From Aeromicrobium sp. Leaf350 (lineage in GTDB: Bacteria; Actinomycetota; Actinomycetes; Propionibacteriales; Nocardioidaceae), in assembly GCF_916858655.1 (NCBI RefSeq), contig NZ_CAKASL010000001.1, positions 1,364,001 to 1,428,000 on the forward strand: a DNA stretch of 64,000 nucleotides, in the 5' to 3' direction. The position numbers and the translations under genes are program-made. The notes beneath the pieces are model-generated. The model did not search any database. It worked only from the letters and a program-made list of their open reading frames with translations, and was not told the DNA's origin. Numbering within the stretch: position 1 is the stretch's first letter; each line of letters opens with the position of its first letter. Of the stretch, positions 43,685 through 52,453 are shown piece by piece.

Positions 43685-44187
43685 CGCCGGACCCTTCCGG
43701 GTGCGGTGTGCAGATCGGGTCGCACGATGTGGGCGTGCTTGCGTAGGCGGGTCAGGCCGAGGACCTGGTCGACCTCGACCGGCGTGGCCATGCCCTTGAT
43801 GCGCCCCGACCCGAAGCGGCGCAACGTCAGCACCGCAGCCCATGTCGTGGCCACGAGGACGACGAGCTCGAGGAGGATGACCCAGATGATGACCGAGTTG
43901 CCGGAGGCGTGGTTGGCCGGAATCTCGGCCAGGCCAGCGGTCGGGTCACCGGTCAGGATCGCCGGCAGGCTGGTGAAGATCGCCCGCGACTCCGGGAACG
44001 CCCACGGAGCCCCGGAGAACCAGTTCGCCACCGCCCTGGCCACGTGCACGGTGACGATCAGCACGAAGCTGACCACGATCACGACCCCCACGGGGATCTC
44101 CCACGACCACGGGTAGGGGTTGGACCGCCTGTCCTGCTGCAGGTTCGCCATACTCCACAAGGCCCAAAACCCGCTCTCGGTGATCAC
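43681..44187 (-). CDS. membrane partner of the split coupling protein
   Basis: A 168-residue protein with two strong membrane helices, 'IPVGVVIVVSFVLIVTVHVA' and 'SVIIWVILLELVVLVATTWA', followed by a cytoplasmic tail of about 50 residues. This is the layout of the N-terminal membrane domain of VirD4-type proteins, and the ATPase part is encoded directly after it with a 4-bp overlap. The start at GTG 44187 gives MITESGFWALWSM, a copy of the MITE segment found elsewhere in the module; ATG 44151 is the alternative, but neither has a well-spaced ribosome binding site. Confidence 0.8.
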   Translation of the reverse strand: MITESGFWALWSMANLQQDRRSNPYPWSWEIPVGVVIVVSFVLIVTVHVARAVANWFSGAPWAFPESRAIFTSLPAILTGDPTAGLAEIPANHASGNSVIIWVILLELVVLVATTWAAVLTLRRFGSGRIKGMATPVEVDQVLGLTRLRKHAHIVRPDLHTAPGRVRR

Positions 44188-44202
44188 TCCACCGACTGCT
44201 CA

Positions 44203-45738
44203 TTAGGCGGGGGCGTCGACGTTTCCGACGCGCCAGATCTCGTAGATGTTCTTGCCCGTCGAGCTGTAGGGGAAGTTCCCGACGCCCGTCTTGGTGCTGC
44301 GGGCGTCGATCGTGGTCTGGGTGGCGGGGTCGTTGACGATCACGACGTGGCCGACCTGGTTGGGCCCCAGGTAGGAGTCCCAGAAGATCAGGTCCCCGGG
44401 GCGCTCCTGGCCAGGCTCGACACGGAACCCGTTGCCCTGCGCGAGCCAGTCGCGCTGCGTGCCGGCGGTGCGGGGCATGTTGATGCCAATCTGCTTGAAG
44501 GCCATCTGGACCAGGCCCGAGCAGTCGAACCCGGCAGGTCCGGTGCCGCCGAAGATGTAGGGCTTTCCGGCCTGGGCGTTGGCCCAGGTGAGCACGATGG
44601 CCGCTCGTGGGCCTGCTAGTGGCGACAGGCTGGGGTCGCCGTTGCCGCTGCCGTCACCGCAGTTCTCGACACTGCCCATGACGGTGCCGCCTCCGTAGGC
44701 GTGCGCGTAGGTCAGGACGTCGTTGACGTACCAGTCGGCGTGGTTGTAGGCGAAGATCGCGTCCCGCACGCCCTGCTCTCCCTTGGAGACGCCGCTGGCG
44801 GTCAGGTAGTTCGCAGCCGAGTAGATGCTGTCGGCGGTGTTGGTGATGTCCGCGCGGCCGTCGCCGTCGCCGTCGACGCCATACTTGGCGAACGTGGCCG
44901 GCATGAACTGCATCGGTCCCTGGGCGCCGGCGCTGGAGACGCTCGTCAGCGCGCCGTGGCGGGTCTCGATCATCCCCACGGCCGCGAGGACCGTCCAGGG
45001 CATGACGTACTTGTCGGTCGCAGCGACGTAGAGCTGGCGCATGTTCTCGGGGATGGGTGCGGCCGGGGTGTGTGATGAATGCTTGACCGGTGTGCCCGGC
45101 GCCGGCAGAGGGAACCCGATCCCGGCGCTGGCGTCGTCGACGGCTGGTGGAGGTGCTGCGACGGTCTCGACGGGCTGGCGTCCGTCCAGGACGACCCCCT
45201 GGGCGGCCATCCACGGCTTGGGGTCGATCGCTTGTCCGTTCTGTCGGACCTCGAAGTGCAGGTGGGCGCCGCTGACGTCGCCGGTGGCGCCTTCGACCCC
45301 GACCGGGGTGCCGGCCTGCACGCTCTGGCCGACCGCGACTGACGGGGTGCGTGCCAAGTGTCCGTAGCGGGTCTGGATGCCGCCCCCGTGGTCGATGAGG
45401 ACCTGGTTGCCGTAGCCGCCGCGCCAGCCGGCCTCGGTGACCGTGCCGCCGGCGGCCGCGACGATCGTCTTGGAGCCTGTGGCCACCAGGTCGATGCCGG
45501 CGTGCATCTTGTGGACGTTCTGGGTGGGGTGCAGTCGCATTCCGAAGGTGCTGGTGATGCGGTGGGTACCGGTCATCGGGGGGCGCCAGGCGCCGGCGGT
45601 CACCGCGACCGGTCCCCCGCACGACGTCGAGGCGATCGCCGCTGGCGCGATCGCGCCGCCGGCGATCAGTGCCACGGCGACCAGCGGCATGACGAGCACG
45701 GCCACGAGGGCCATGCCGATCCACCCTGCGGACTTCAT
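44203..45738 (-). CDS. three-domain peptidoglycan hydrolase of the secretion system (VirB1-like)
   Basis: A 511-residue secreted enzyme. A membrane signal segment lies at about residues 5-38. An M23 peptidase domain follows with His79-x3-Asp83 and His159-x-His161. A lytic transglycosylase domain has catalytic Glu258 ('VGMIETRHG') and 'AQGPMQFMPATFAKYG'. The C-terminal NlpC/P60 domain has Cys406 ('FDCSGLVQ') and His464 ('GHVVIV'). Having endopeptidase, glycan-strand and P60 activities in one chain is unusual; most conjugation systems have one or two. ATG at 45738 overlaps the VirB4 stop as TGATG. It should open the wall locally for channel assembly. Confidence 0.93.
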   Translation of the reverse strand: MKSAGWIGMALVAVLVMPLVAVALIAGGAIAPAAIASTSCGGPVAVTAGAWRPPMTGTHRITSTFGMRLHPTQNVHKMHAGIDLVATGSKTIVAAAGGTVTEAGWRGGYGNQVLIDHGGGIQTRYGHLARTPSVAVGQSVQAGTPVGVEGATGDVSGAHLHFEVRQNGQAIDPKPWMAAQGVVLDGRQPVETVAAPPPAVDDASAGIGFPLPAPGTPVKHSSHTPAAPIPENMRQLYVAATDKYVMPWTVLAAVGMIETRHGALTSVSSAGAQGPMQFMPATFAKYGVDGDGDGRADITNTADSIYSAANYLTASGVSKGEQGVRDAIFAYNHADWYVNDVLTYAHAYGGGTVMGSVENCGDGSGNGDPSLSPLAGPRAAIVLTWANAQAGKPYIFGGTGPAGFDCSGLVQMAFKQIGINMPRTAGTQRDWLAQGNGFRVEPGQERPGDLIFWDSYLGPNQVGHVVIVNDPATQTTIDARSTKTGVGNFPYSSTGKNIYEIWRVGNVDAPA

Positions 45739-47240
45739 CAGGCTGCGCCGGCGAGGTTCTCGTTGGTGAACGTCAGCTGGTGCTCGGCCGGGTGGAGGAC
45801 GGTCTGCACCTGGTACAGCTGATCGCCGACGCCCCAGAGCGCCCGCCCCTTGCCCTGCATGCCCCACCCCGTGACGAGGTTGCGGGCGATCTGCCCGAGC
45901 CCGAGCAGCTGCTCGAGCTCGTTGGCGACGCCCTGGTCCTGGCCGTGGAGGATCTTGATGTCGACCAGGTGCAGGAGGTCCTTGGCGATCGTCTGCGCCT
46001 GGCTGCCCGCGCTGCCGGCCGACAACAGGTCCGACGGCTTGTGGGCGACGGCGAACTGGATATCGCCGTCGCGGCGCGACAACCGCAGGTCGGCATCGAA
46101 GCTCTTAACGGCCTCCACTCCGAGGCGCAGCTGCTTCCAGGACTCGTCGCGCACCACGACGCGCATGTCACCGGGGGCCGCGAGCTCGCGCATCCCTCGC
46201 CCCCAGGAGTTGAGGCAGGTCAGCGCGATCCCGGTCGCTTCCTCACCCAACGGCTCGAGGCGCGACAGGCTGAGCGACTGGATCGGTGCCGTCCAGTCGA
46301 TGTCGATGTTGGTGTGGCCGTCGAACAGACCCGCGAGCGCGCCGGTGACCAGCTGGGCCAGCGCGTCGCGCAGCAGGCGGGTCTCGTCGAGGAAGTGCCG
46401 CTCGGACTCGTACCGGGTCGAGGCGATCAGCTCGGGGGTCGGGCTGTCGAGCAGGTGCCACAGCTCGGCGATCGTCGTTTCCTTCAGCCGGGCGCTGCCG
46501 CGGTCGTAGCCAGTGAGGGTCTCCAGCGCCCGCTTGATGACCACTTCGTCAGAGGGGCCGAACGGCACGTGCTGGGCGCCGACCTTCTGCGATCCGACCA
46601 GGCCTCGCACGAGGGTCAGCCACCTCGAGAACACCACGGCGGAGCGCTCCTTGGCCTCGGTGGCGTCCAGCTGGTCCCATCCCTGCCCCAGCGGGCCGAG
46701 AGCCAGCGGGTTGATCCGCGTCGACATGCCGGGGCCGATGCTGAACGGTTCGACCCCGAACGCCCGGCACAGCGGCTCGTACTCGTCCTTCGGATCACCC
46801 AGGATCAGGGTGCGGTACCCGAAATCCATCATCCGCAGGCAGAACGCCTTGGTCGTGGCGGACTTGCCGCGCCCGGGCTTGCCGAAGCTCATGATGTTGG
46901 GGTTGGTGACCGGGATCGAGTCGTCGAGCACCCAACCCATCGGGTCGGCGTAGAATGCCGCACCGGAGAGTTGGTCGATGCCCATCTGCGCCCCGGTGGG
47001 CGGCAGACCGGGTGTGGAGATCCACGGCCACAACGCCGGCGTCTGCTCCGACGTCATCTGCCACCGCAGCACCGGAGCCCGGCTGGCCGACCAGCCCCGG
47101 TCGCGCTGGAAGCGCCCGGCGCGAGGGGCCGGGCGGAACAGGCGAGGCTCCTTCACTGTCTCCTCGACCACCGCGGCGGCGGGCAGCTCGTGACCGAAGT
47201 CCGACAGGAGTCGGCCGATGTCACGTCCCTTGGTGCCCAT
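45738..47240 (-). CDS. VirB4-type ATPase of the type IV secretion system
   Basis: A 500-residue AAA ATPase. Walker A is GKPGRGKS (residues 120-127), followed by 'YRTLILGDPKDEYEPLCRAF', the usual VirB4/TraC landmark; the Walker B region is 'MRVVVRDESWKQL'. It is shorter than full VirB4 because the N-terminal domain of VirB4 appears to be encoded by the preceding SCO6880-type gene, a split known for actinobacterial systems. Its ATG overlaps the stop of that gene (TGATG). It powers assembly and substrate transfer at the inner face of the membrane. Confidence 0.9.
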   Translation of the reverse strand: MGTKGRDIGRLLSDFGHELPAAAVVEETVKEPRLFRPAPRAGRFQRDRGWSASRAPVLRWQMTSEQTPALWPWISTPGLPPTGAQMGIDQLSGAAFYADPMGWVLDDSIPVTNPNIMSFGKPGRGKSATTKAFCLRMMDFGYRTLILGDPKDEYEPLCRAFGVEPFSIGPGMSTRINPLALGPLGQGWDQLDATEAKERSAVVFSRWLTLVRGLVGSQKVGAQHVPFGPSDEVVIKRALETLTGYDRGSARLKETTIAELWHLLDSPTPELIASTRYESERHFLDETRLLRDALAQLVTGALAGLFDGHTNIDIDWTAPIQSLSLSRLEPLGEEATGIALTCLNSWGRGMRELAAPGDMRVVVRDESWKQLRLGVEAVKSFDADLRLSRRDGDIQFAVAHKPSDLLSAGSAGSQAQTIAKDLLHLVDIKILHGQDQGVANELEQLLGLGQIARNLVTGWGMQGKGRALWGVGDQLYQVQTVLHPAEHQLTFTNENLAGAA

Positions 47241-48748
47241 CAGTTAGTCCCCCTGGCCAGCGACACTCCGAGCGGGATCGTCGAGGCCGCGAAGGCCACG
47301 TCTTGGGCCAGGTCGAGTCGGAGCGGCGACAACCCGGCACGCCTGATCGAGGAATCCAGGCGACGGCCAGCTTCGCCGGCGCGCACCGTCTTGGGCACGG
47401 TCACCGTGGCCACGGCGTATGGCTGGGTCAGGGCGCTGCCGCGGGCGAGCTTGGTGTCGAGCCGGCGCACCTTGTCGGCGTCCTCGCGCTCGCGCGCCCG
47501 CTGTTTGACCTTGCCCTTCTCGCGCAGACCGTCGGCGATGTCGGCGCCCCACTCGCTGTTGCGGGCCTTGGTCTCGGCGCGCGCCTGGTCGAGGATCGGG
47601 AACGAGACCACCAAGCTGCGCCGTTCTCCCGGTTCGGTGGGGGTGATGATCGGTGCGAGCGCGCCCATCAGCATCCCCTTGTCGGGCAGCTTCAGCGTCG
47701 AGGAGACCGAGTTCCAGGCGTCGTGCGAGTAGTGCCGCACGACGCTGTCGGCGCCCGACGGTCCCGCCAGGGCCCACGGCACGTCGGCGTCGACCCGGGT
47801 GTCGTGGGCGGCCGCATCGAGTGCGTTGACGATGCTCGCGCGATCACCTGGGGCGAACCCGGTCCGGCACGCGGCCGCGAGCGCAGGCGAGGTCAGCCAG
47901 CTCACCTCGGTCATTCCGACCGAGGACTTGAGCTGTGCCTCGACCTCGCCGGCGAGCATGTACAGGCTCTGGGCGCGCCCGGCCAGACCGCCGCCGGCCT
48001 CCTGGGCTTCCTTGGCCAGGCGGCCCTCCGGGACCACGAACGTCACGAACGCCTCGGTGCGCACCGTGCCGCTCGAGAGTGCCTCCTGGAGCTCGTCGTT
48101 GATTCGGCGAGCCAGTTGCGGTCCACCGTCACGGCGGTGCTTGCTGACCCACTGGGTGCGCTCGGCGCCGTCGTCGGGGACCGTGCGGATGGTGACCAGC
48201 AGCTCGTCGATGAGCTCGGTCCGTGCGCTCATCTCGATCAGCTCGGCCAAGCCCAGTCCGTGCCGGTGACGGGTCGACGGCTCGGCCATGCCGATCCCGG
48301 GGTGCACGATCGCTGCCGTCATCGCCCACGTGCGGGTGGAATGGTTCTGGATGATCGCCAACCGTGCCTGTTGCGGACCTCGCGGAGCACCCTCGTGGAT
48401 CTCGACACCACTGAGCGGCCCCGGCAGGTCGGGAACGGCCAGAGCCGTCTCCTGGCCTCGCGCGGCGCGGGAGCGGAACCGGGTCCGTCCCGCCATCGTT
48501 CCGAGCGTGAACGCGGCCAGTGAGACCAGCCATCCTGTCGCGGACCGACCCTTGACGGGCACGACGACCAGCGCGATCGTCAGGGCGCCGAGGAAGGCCA
48601 GGGCGAGGGATTCGAGCACCGCTCCGCGGGAGAGGGCGATGATGGCCGGGAACGCCGCGGCGGTCACCGCGCCGACCTGGAGCCCGGAGAGGCCGAAGAA
48701 CCAACCGACCCGTGCTCGGCCGTAGTCGTTGTAGACGGTTGCGCTCAT
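47240..48748 (-). CDS. SCO6880-type membrane protein (VirB3/PrgI-like plus VirB4 N-terminal-like)
   Basis: A 502-residue protein with two to three membrane helices in the first 90 residues ('WFFGLSGLQVGAVTAAAFPA', 'ALAFLGALTIALVVVPVKG', 'GWLVSLAAFTLGTMAGR'), then a long soluble part. I assign it to the SCO6880 family found in actinobacterial conjugation loci on general pattern and position, directly upstream of VirB4 with a one-base stop/start overlap. By inference it supplies the VirB3-like membrane anchor and the non-ATPase N-terminal part of VirB4. Confidence 0.78.
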   Translation of the reverse strand: MSATVYNDYGRARVGWFFGLSGLQVGAVTAAAFPAIIALSRGAVLESLALAFLGALTIALVVVPVKGRSATGWLVSLAAFTLGTMAGRTRFRSRAARGQETALAVPDLPGPLSGVEIHEGAPRGPQQARLAIIQNHSTRTWAMTAAIVHPGIGMAEPSTRHRHGLGLAELIEMSARTELIDELLVTIRTVPDDGAERTQWVSKHRRDGGPQLARRINDELQEALSSGTVRTEAFVTFVVPEGRLAKEAQEAGGGLAGRAQSLYMLAGEVEAQLKSSVGMTEVSWLTSPALAAACRTGFAPGDRASIVNALDAAAHDTRVDADVPWALAGPSGADSVVRHYSHDAWNSVSSTLKLPDKGMLMGALAPIITPTEPGERRSLVVSFPILDQARAETKARNSEWGADIADGLREKGKVKQRAREREDADKVRRLDTKLARGSALTQPYAVATVTVPKTVRAGEAGRRLDSSIRRAGLSPLRLDLAQDVAFAASTIPLGVSLARGTN

Positions 48749-48784
48749 GGTGTCCTGCTTTCGTTGGTCGTTGTTGTCGAGAGG

Positions 48785-50284
48785 TCAGGCGACCGGGGGG
48801 ATGCCACCGGCGGCCGCAGCTCCGCCGCCACCTGCCGCACCGCCGCCCGCGGCACCACCGCCTGCAGCACCGCCACCACCGGCACCACCACCGCCTCCGG
48901 GTGCGCCGCCACCGCCTGGTGCTCCCCCGCCTCCGGGGGGTTGCGAGCTGGGCGGGCTCGGCGGTGCCGGCGGTGCGGGCAGCTGACCGCCGCCCCCGCC
49001 GCCCTGCGAGGAGTTTTCGCCATCGCCGTCGGTGTCGGCGGTGTGGCGCTGGTCGGGGTTGAACTGGCGAGACCCGCCCTGCTGGTCGGGGAAGTAGTCG
49101 CCGCTGCCGACCGCGGTCTGGTTCATCTCGTCGGCGCCGACCGACGAGAGCTTGCCCGATGCTGAGGTGAGCGCCTGGATGCCCTGCCCGTAGGCGCCGA
49201 GCATCTTGCTGATGCCGCCGGTCATCCGCGCTGACGTCGCGTCGCTGCCCGACTGCTCGCCCTGCGACTGCCCCGAGTCCGACGACGACGAGGCCGCCGA
49301 GCTCTGCCCACCACCGGACTGGCCGCCGAGCAGGCCACCGAGACCGCCGGCGGCGTCCAGGCCGGCGCGCATGGAGGCGCCGCTGCTCGTGCCGGGGTCG
49401 ACGAACGCCAGCAGCCGGAACAGCACGACCGGGGAGCCGATCGAGATGACGATGATGACCACGGCCGGCAGGGCCGTGCCGAGGGTCTTCTCGGTCGAGT
49501 CGGCGAACCCCTGGCCGACGCCGGCGGTCAGCTGCACACCGATGCCGAGGATCAGCACGCTCAGGACCGGGGTGAGGGCGGCGGCGTGGAACCAGCGCAC
49601 CGACTTCCAGAACCAGGACTTGCCCGACTCCGAGACTAGGCCGGCCGCCGAGATGACCGACGTGCCGCCGAGGACCAGCAGGGCTACCGCGCGCATGAGC
49701 ATGATGACGAAGTGGCCGATCGCCGCGACCCAGAGGAAGATCCCCATGACACCCAGGACCGTGGCGAGGGCGACCTGCATCGAGTCTGAGGCGGCGTTGC
49801 CGTAGCCGAGCGGATTCCACTCCGACCAGTTGTCGATGTTCAGCATCGACTTCATCAGAGCCTTGGTCAGGCCTCCTGCAGCGGCGACGATGGCCACGGA
49901 GTACGCGATCCAGCAGAACCAGACGCCGATGAACTGGCCGGCGCCGAGCAGGACCCGGCCTAGGCTCTTGCCGTCACGGCGGAACACGGCCACGCCGATC
50001 TGCGCGACGGCCATGAGGGTGACCAGGGTGGCCGCGACCCAGAAGGTGGTCTTGTAGACCTCCGCGGCGGGTCCGTTCTCGCTGAGGTCGGGGGTCATGA
50101 AGTAGTCGACCGCGCTCAGGCACAGGCGCAGGATCCACAGGCCGGAGTCGAAGATGGCCCACATGATCCCCACCCAGGCGCTGGCGGCGACCTCACCGAT
50201 GGCGTCGCCGGCGATACCGAATGGGTTCAGGGGTCCCAAGAAATCCAGGGGGCCGGCTGCAGGTTGCACGAGTGCGGAGCGCAT
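48785..50284 (-). CDS. VirB6/TrbL-like polytopic channel protein with Gly-rich tail
   Basis: A 499-residue membrane protein. The first 320 residues hold six or more hydrophobic segments, for example 'VYKTTFWVAATLVTLMAVAQ', 'GQFIGVWFCWIAYSVAIVAA' and 'ALPAVVIIVISIGSPVVLF', as in VirB6/TrbL proteins of the transfer channel. The last 180 residues are soluble and of low complexity, ending in a long run of Gly, Ala and Pro. ATG at 50284 follows the upstream gene by 3 bp. The similarity is one of topology and gene order rather than a specific motif. Confidence 0.82.
   Translation of the reverse strand: MRSALVQPAAGPLDFLGPLNPFGIAGDAIGEVAASAWVGIMWAIFDSGLWILRLCLSAVDYFMTPDLSENGPAAEVYKTTFWVAATLVTLMAVAQIGVAVFRRDGKSLGRVLLGAGQFIGVWFCWIAYSVAIVAAAGGLTKALMKSMLNIDNWSEWNPLGYGNAASDSMQVALATVLGVMGIFLWVAAIGHFVIMLMRAVALLVLGGTSVISAAGLVSESGKSWFWKSVRWFHAAALTPVLSVLILGIGVQLTAGVGQGFADSTEKTLGTALPAVVIIVISIGSPVVLFRLLAFVDPGTSSGASMRAGLDAAGGLGGLLGGQSGGGQSSAASSSSDSGQSQGEQSGSDATSARMTGGISKMLGAYGQGIQALTSASGKLSSVGADEMNQTAVGSGDYFPDQQGGSRQFNPDQRHTADTDGDGENSSQGGGGGGQLPAPPAPPSPPSSQPPGGGGAPGGGGAPGGGGGAGGGGAAGGGAAGGGAAGGGGAAAAGGIPPVA
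48787..48990 (-). repeat. low-complexity Gly/Ala/Pro-coding tail
   Basis: The 3' end of the VirB6-like gene is built from short GGC/GGT/GCC-type units encoding repeated GGGGAPGGGG and AAGGGAAGGG blocks. It is prone to length change in steps of 3 bp. The product is a flexible, probably exposed tail. Confidence 0.7.
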
Positions 50285-50287
50285 GGG

Positions 50288-51124
50288 TCAGTCCTTCTGC
50301 TCGAGGGTGCGCCAGCCCGCGTCGAGGCTGCGCTGAGAATCAGGCCAGGTCGACGGGGCCACGGCCGGTGTGGGGCCGGCGGCGATCTCCCACCGGGTGC
50401 CGTCCCACTGCATCCGTTCGCAGTGGCCGAACCCGAAACGGGTCTCCTTGGCCAGCGAGATCTGCACGTCGAACAGGACGCATGCCAGGACCCAGTCGTC
50501 GCCGTCGGTGCCCTTGATCTGGCCGGCGACCGGGAGGGCGCTGGTCTCGATCGTGGGGTCGCCGTTGGTGGTTCCGGCTGAGGCGTGGAACGCCTGGATC
50601 GACTGAGCGATCGGCCACGAGAGGTAGTCCGCCTTGGGGTCGGACCAGCTCTCGAAGACGAAGCGCGCGGCTTCGGTGTCCATGGTGGGAAGCGCCGCGG
50701 TGACGATCGAGGTCAGCTGGGCCACCGCCCCCTCCGGGGTGTGGGGGTAGCCGGTGGGCACATCGGCGGTGCCGGTGCCGGTGGCCCCGGGCATCGTCAA
50801 CGTCTTGGCCGGCTCGAGCGAGGGCGCGGCCGGGCGAAGGTCGGCCTCGGTGATCTCGAGCATCGGCGCCGTCGCCACGGCGTCGCGGTAGCCCTCCCCG
50901 CGGACCCCATCGGGTCCGGCCGGGAACTCCTCGGCAAGCTCGGCGACGTCAGGTGAGTCGGGCTCGGTCGCCGAGGCCACGATGCGCACCGTGGCGTATC
51001 CCAGGCCGAGCACCAGGAGCAGAGCCAGCGCCACGGCGCCGGCGAGGAGGGTGCGCAGTCTCTGACGCGACCAAGGCTCGATCACCGCCGCCGACGCGTA
51101 ACTCTTGCTTCGCTTGGCGAACAT
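50288..51124 (-). CDS. membrane-anchored protein, VirB8-like by layout
   Basis: A 278-residue protein: a basic cytoplasmic N-terminus (residues 1-25), one membrane helix ('RTLLAGAVALALLLVLGLGY'), then an extracytoplasmic domain with two cysteines (in 'VLACVLFD' and 'FGHCERMQWDG'). One helix plus a 200-residue external domain, next to VirB6-like and VirB4 genes, fits a VirB8/TcpC-type assembly factor with an NTF2-like fold. No sequence motif proves this. It is 3 bp from both neighbours. Confidence 0.7.
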   Translation of the reverse strand: MFAKRSKSYASAAVIEPWSRQRLRTLLAGAVALALLLVLGLGYATVRIVASATEPDSPDVAELAEEFPAGPDGVRGEGYRDAVATAPMLEITEADLRPAAPSLEPAKTLTMPGATGTGTADVPTGYPHTPEGAVAQLTSIVTAALPTMDTEAARFVFESWSDPKADYLSWPIAQSIQAFHASAGTTNGDPTIETSALPVAGQIKGTDGDDWVLACVLFDVQISLAKETRFGFGHCERMQWDGTRWEIAAGPTPAVAPSTWPDSQRSLDAGWRTLEQKD

Positions 51125-51127
51125 GGT

Positions 51128-51421
51128 TCACACGCAGCCGTCGCCGAGGATCGCCTGCAGCATGCCGGGAACGATCAGCAGGGCGATCGCGCTGATCATG
51201 ACCACCACGACGGAGATGACGCCGACCTTGGAGGCGTGCGCCATCGCGAACATGCGGCCGCCGACGACCGCGCCGATTCCGACGAGCGCGGCGACGCCCA
51301 TCATGATGATGACGCCCCACATGACGTAGCCCTGCACCTGGTCGACGTGGACCTGGGCACCTGGCGGAGCGATGGGGCATACCTGCGTCACGAGCTGGCT
51401 GCCGAGAGACTTAACGGACAT
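51128..51421 (-). CDS. small two-helix membrane protein of the secretion operon
   Basis: A 97-residue protein with two hydrophobic helices, 'VMWGVIIMMGVAALVGIGAV' and 'VGVISVVVVMISAIALLIVP', and cysteines near both ends. The size and topology resemble VirB2-type or other small channel subunits, and it stands between the P-loop protein and the VirB8-like gene. ATG at 51421 has a GGAAGGAAA site and overlaps the upstream gene by 11 bp. Exact role unknown. Confidence 0.75.
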   Translation of the reverse strand: MSVKSLGSQLVTQVCPIAPPGAQVHVDQVQGYVMWGVIIMMGVAALVGIGAVVGGRMFAMAHASKVGVISVVVVMISAIALLIVPGMLQAILGDGCV

Positions 51422-52208
51422 GAGAGTTTCCTTCCGGAGGGTGAGTAACAGCGGTGAGAACCGACTTCGCCGCCCGCAGGACTGCGGGGGGTAGGGGGGC
51501 GCGATCGAGGCCGGAGATCGCGAGGTGGCGGTCGTACGGGATCGTGTGGAGCCGCCCGCTGTGAACCAGTTGGGTCACTGCTCCGGTCGCGGCGGTGGTG
51601 ACGGCCTTGGGCCACTTCTTGCGGTCGGGTCCAACGACGACCACGTGTACGTCGTCGTCGTCGCGGCCGCACACGCCGAGCGCGGTGTCCAGGGCGCGCA
51701 TGCCGGGCGCCGTGGCCGACGTGGTCAAGAGCAGCGGGTGCGAAGTGAGTGCGTCGCAGATCCACGAGCTCGTCGACAGGATGCGGGTCAGGTCCCAACC
51801 GGCGTCGACGACGGTCAACGCACGCTCGGTCGGTGCCGGCGCGGGGACGTCCTGGGGACGTTCGTAGGAGTTGGTCGTGCGCTCGATGAGCACCTGGTCG
51901 CGGTGGCCCTGGCGCCAGCCGGTCTCGAGTACGCCGAGCTCAGCGGTGGTGGCGTCAGCCAGTCCGGTGGTGTGCATCGGTCCGGCCTCGACTAGGCGCA
52001 CTTCGATGCCGGCGGCTTCGGCGATCGCCGTGGCGGCGACGGTGGCGCCCACCCGCGCTCCGGCGCCGGCGACAACCAGGACGGCTTCGGTGGGGTCCCA
52101 TGCCTCGGCCACCGCGGTGCGGGTCCGCTGACCGGGGAAGCCCGTTCGGTACTCACCCGCCTCGAGCGCGGCCGCGGCTCGGCGGACCTCGTCGACGGAG
52201 TACGCCAT
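51411..52208 (-). CDS. ParA/MinD-like protein with degenerate P-loop
   Basis: A 265-residue protein with the general order of a MinD/ParA-type NTPase: 'EAVLVVAGAGARVGATVAAT' at the P-loop position (residues 41-60), 'ALTVVDAGWDL' at the Walker B position, and 'HVVVVGPDRKKWPKAV' further on. The Walker lysines are absent (G-x-G-A-R-V-G-A-T), so ATP hydrolysis is doubtful. TadZ-like or scaffold roles are possible. ATG at 52208 shares one base with the upstream stop (TGATG). Confidence 0.65.
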   Translation of the reverse strand: MAYSVDEVRRAAAALEAGEYRTGFPGQRTRTAVAEAWDPTEAVLVVAGAGARVGATVAATAIAEAAGIEVRLVEAGPMHTTGLADATTAELGVLETGWRQGHRDQVLIERTTNSYERPQDVPAPAPTERALTVVDAGWDLTRILSTSSWICDALTSHPLLLTTSATAPGMRALDTALGVCGRDDDDVHVVVVGPDRKKWPKAVTTAATGAVTQLVHSGRLHTIPYDRHLAISGLDRAPLPPAVLRAAKSVLTAVTHPPEGNSHVR

Positions 52209-52453
52209 CAGAGACCGCCACCCATCGCGCGGCTGCGGCGAACGATCTCGCTGCGCAGTGCCGGAGCACCCAGTCGGGACAGTTGAGCCTTCGCGGCGCG
52301 CGCCGCTTTGAGCCGGCTGAGTGCGCCGTCGAGGTCAGCTAGGGCGGGTCCCTCTTGCGCTGCCGTATCGAACAGCGCGTCGATCTCGTCGTGATCGCTC
52401 GACATTGTCATCACCTCGCAGCGCAGGGCCACGGCCTCGGATTCGGTGATCAC
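52208..52453 (-). CDS. small 81-residue protein, MITE family copy d
   Basis: Starts at GTG 52453, overlapping the stop of the HTH gene (GTGA), and ends overlapping the ATG of the next gene (TGATG), so the frame is well supported. The first residues are MITESEAVALRC, the same pattern as the other MITE segments; the rest is acidic then helical and basic ('LSRLKAARAAKAQLSRLG', 'IVRRSRAMGGGL'). No domain is recognised. It may be a small regulator or chaperone of the secretion operon. Confidence 0.7.
   Translation of the reverse strand: MITESEAVALRCEVMTMSSDHDEIDALFDTAAQEGPALADLDGALSRLKAARAAKAQLSRLGAPALRSEIVRRSRAMGGGL

Noticed and set aside
48129-49820. Minus-strand open frame of 563 codons
   Set aside because: Arg/Pro-rich out-of-frame translation across the SCO6880-type and VirB6-like genes.
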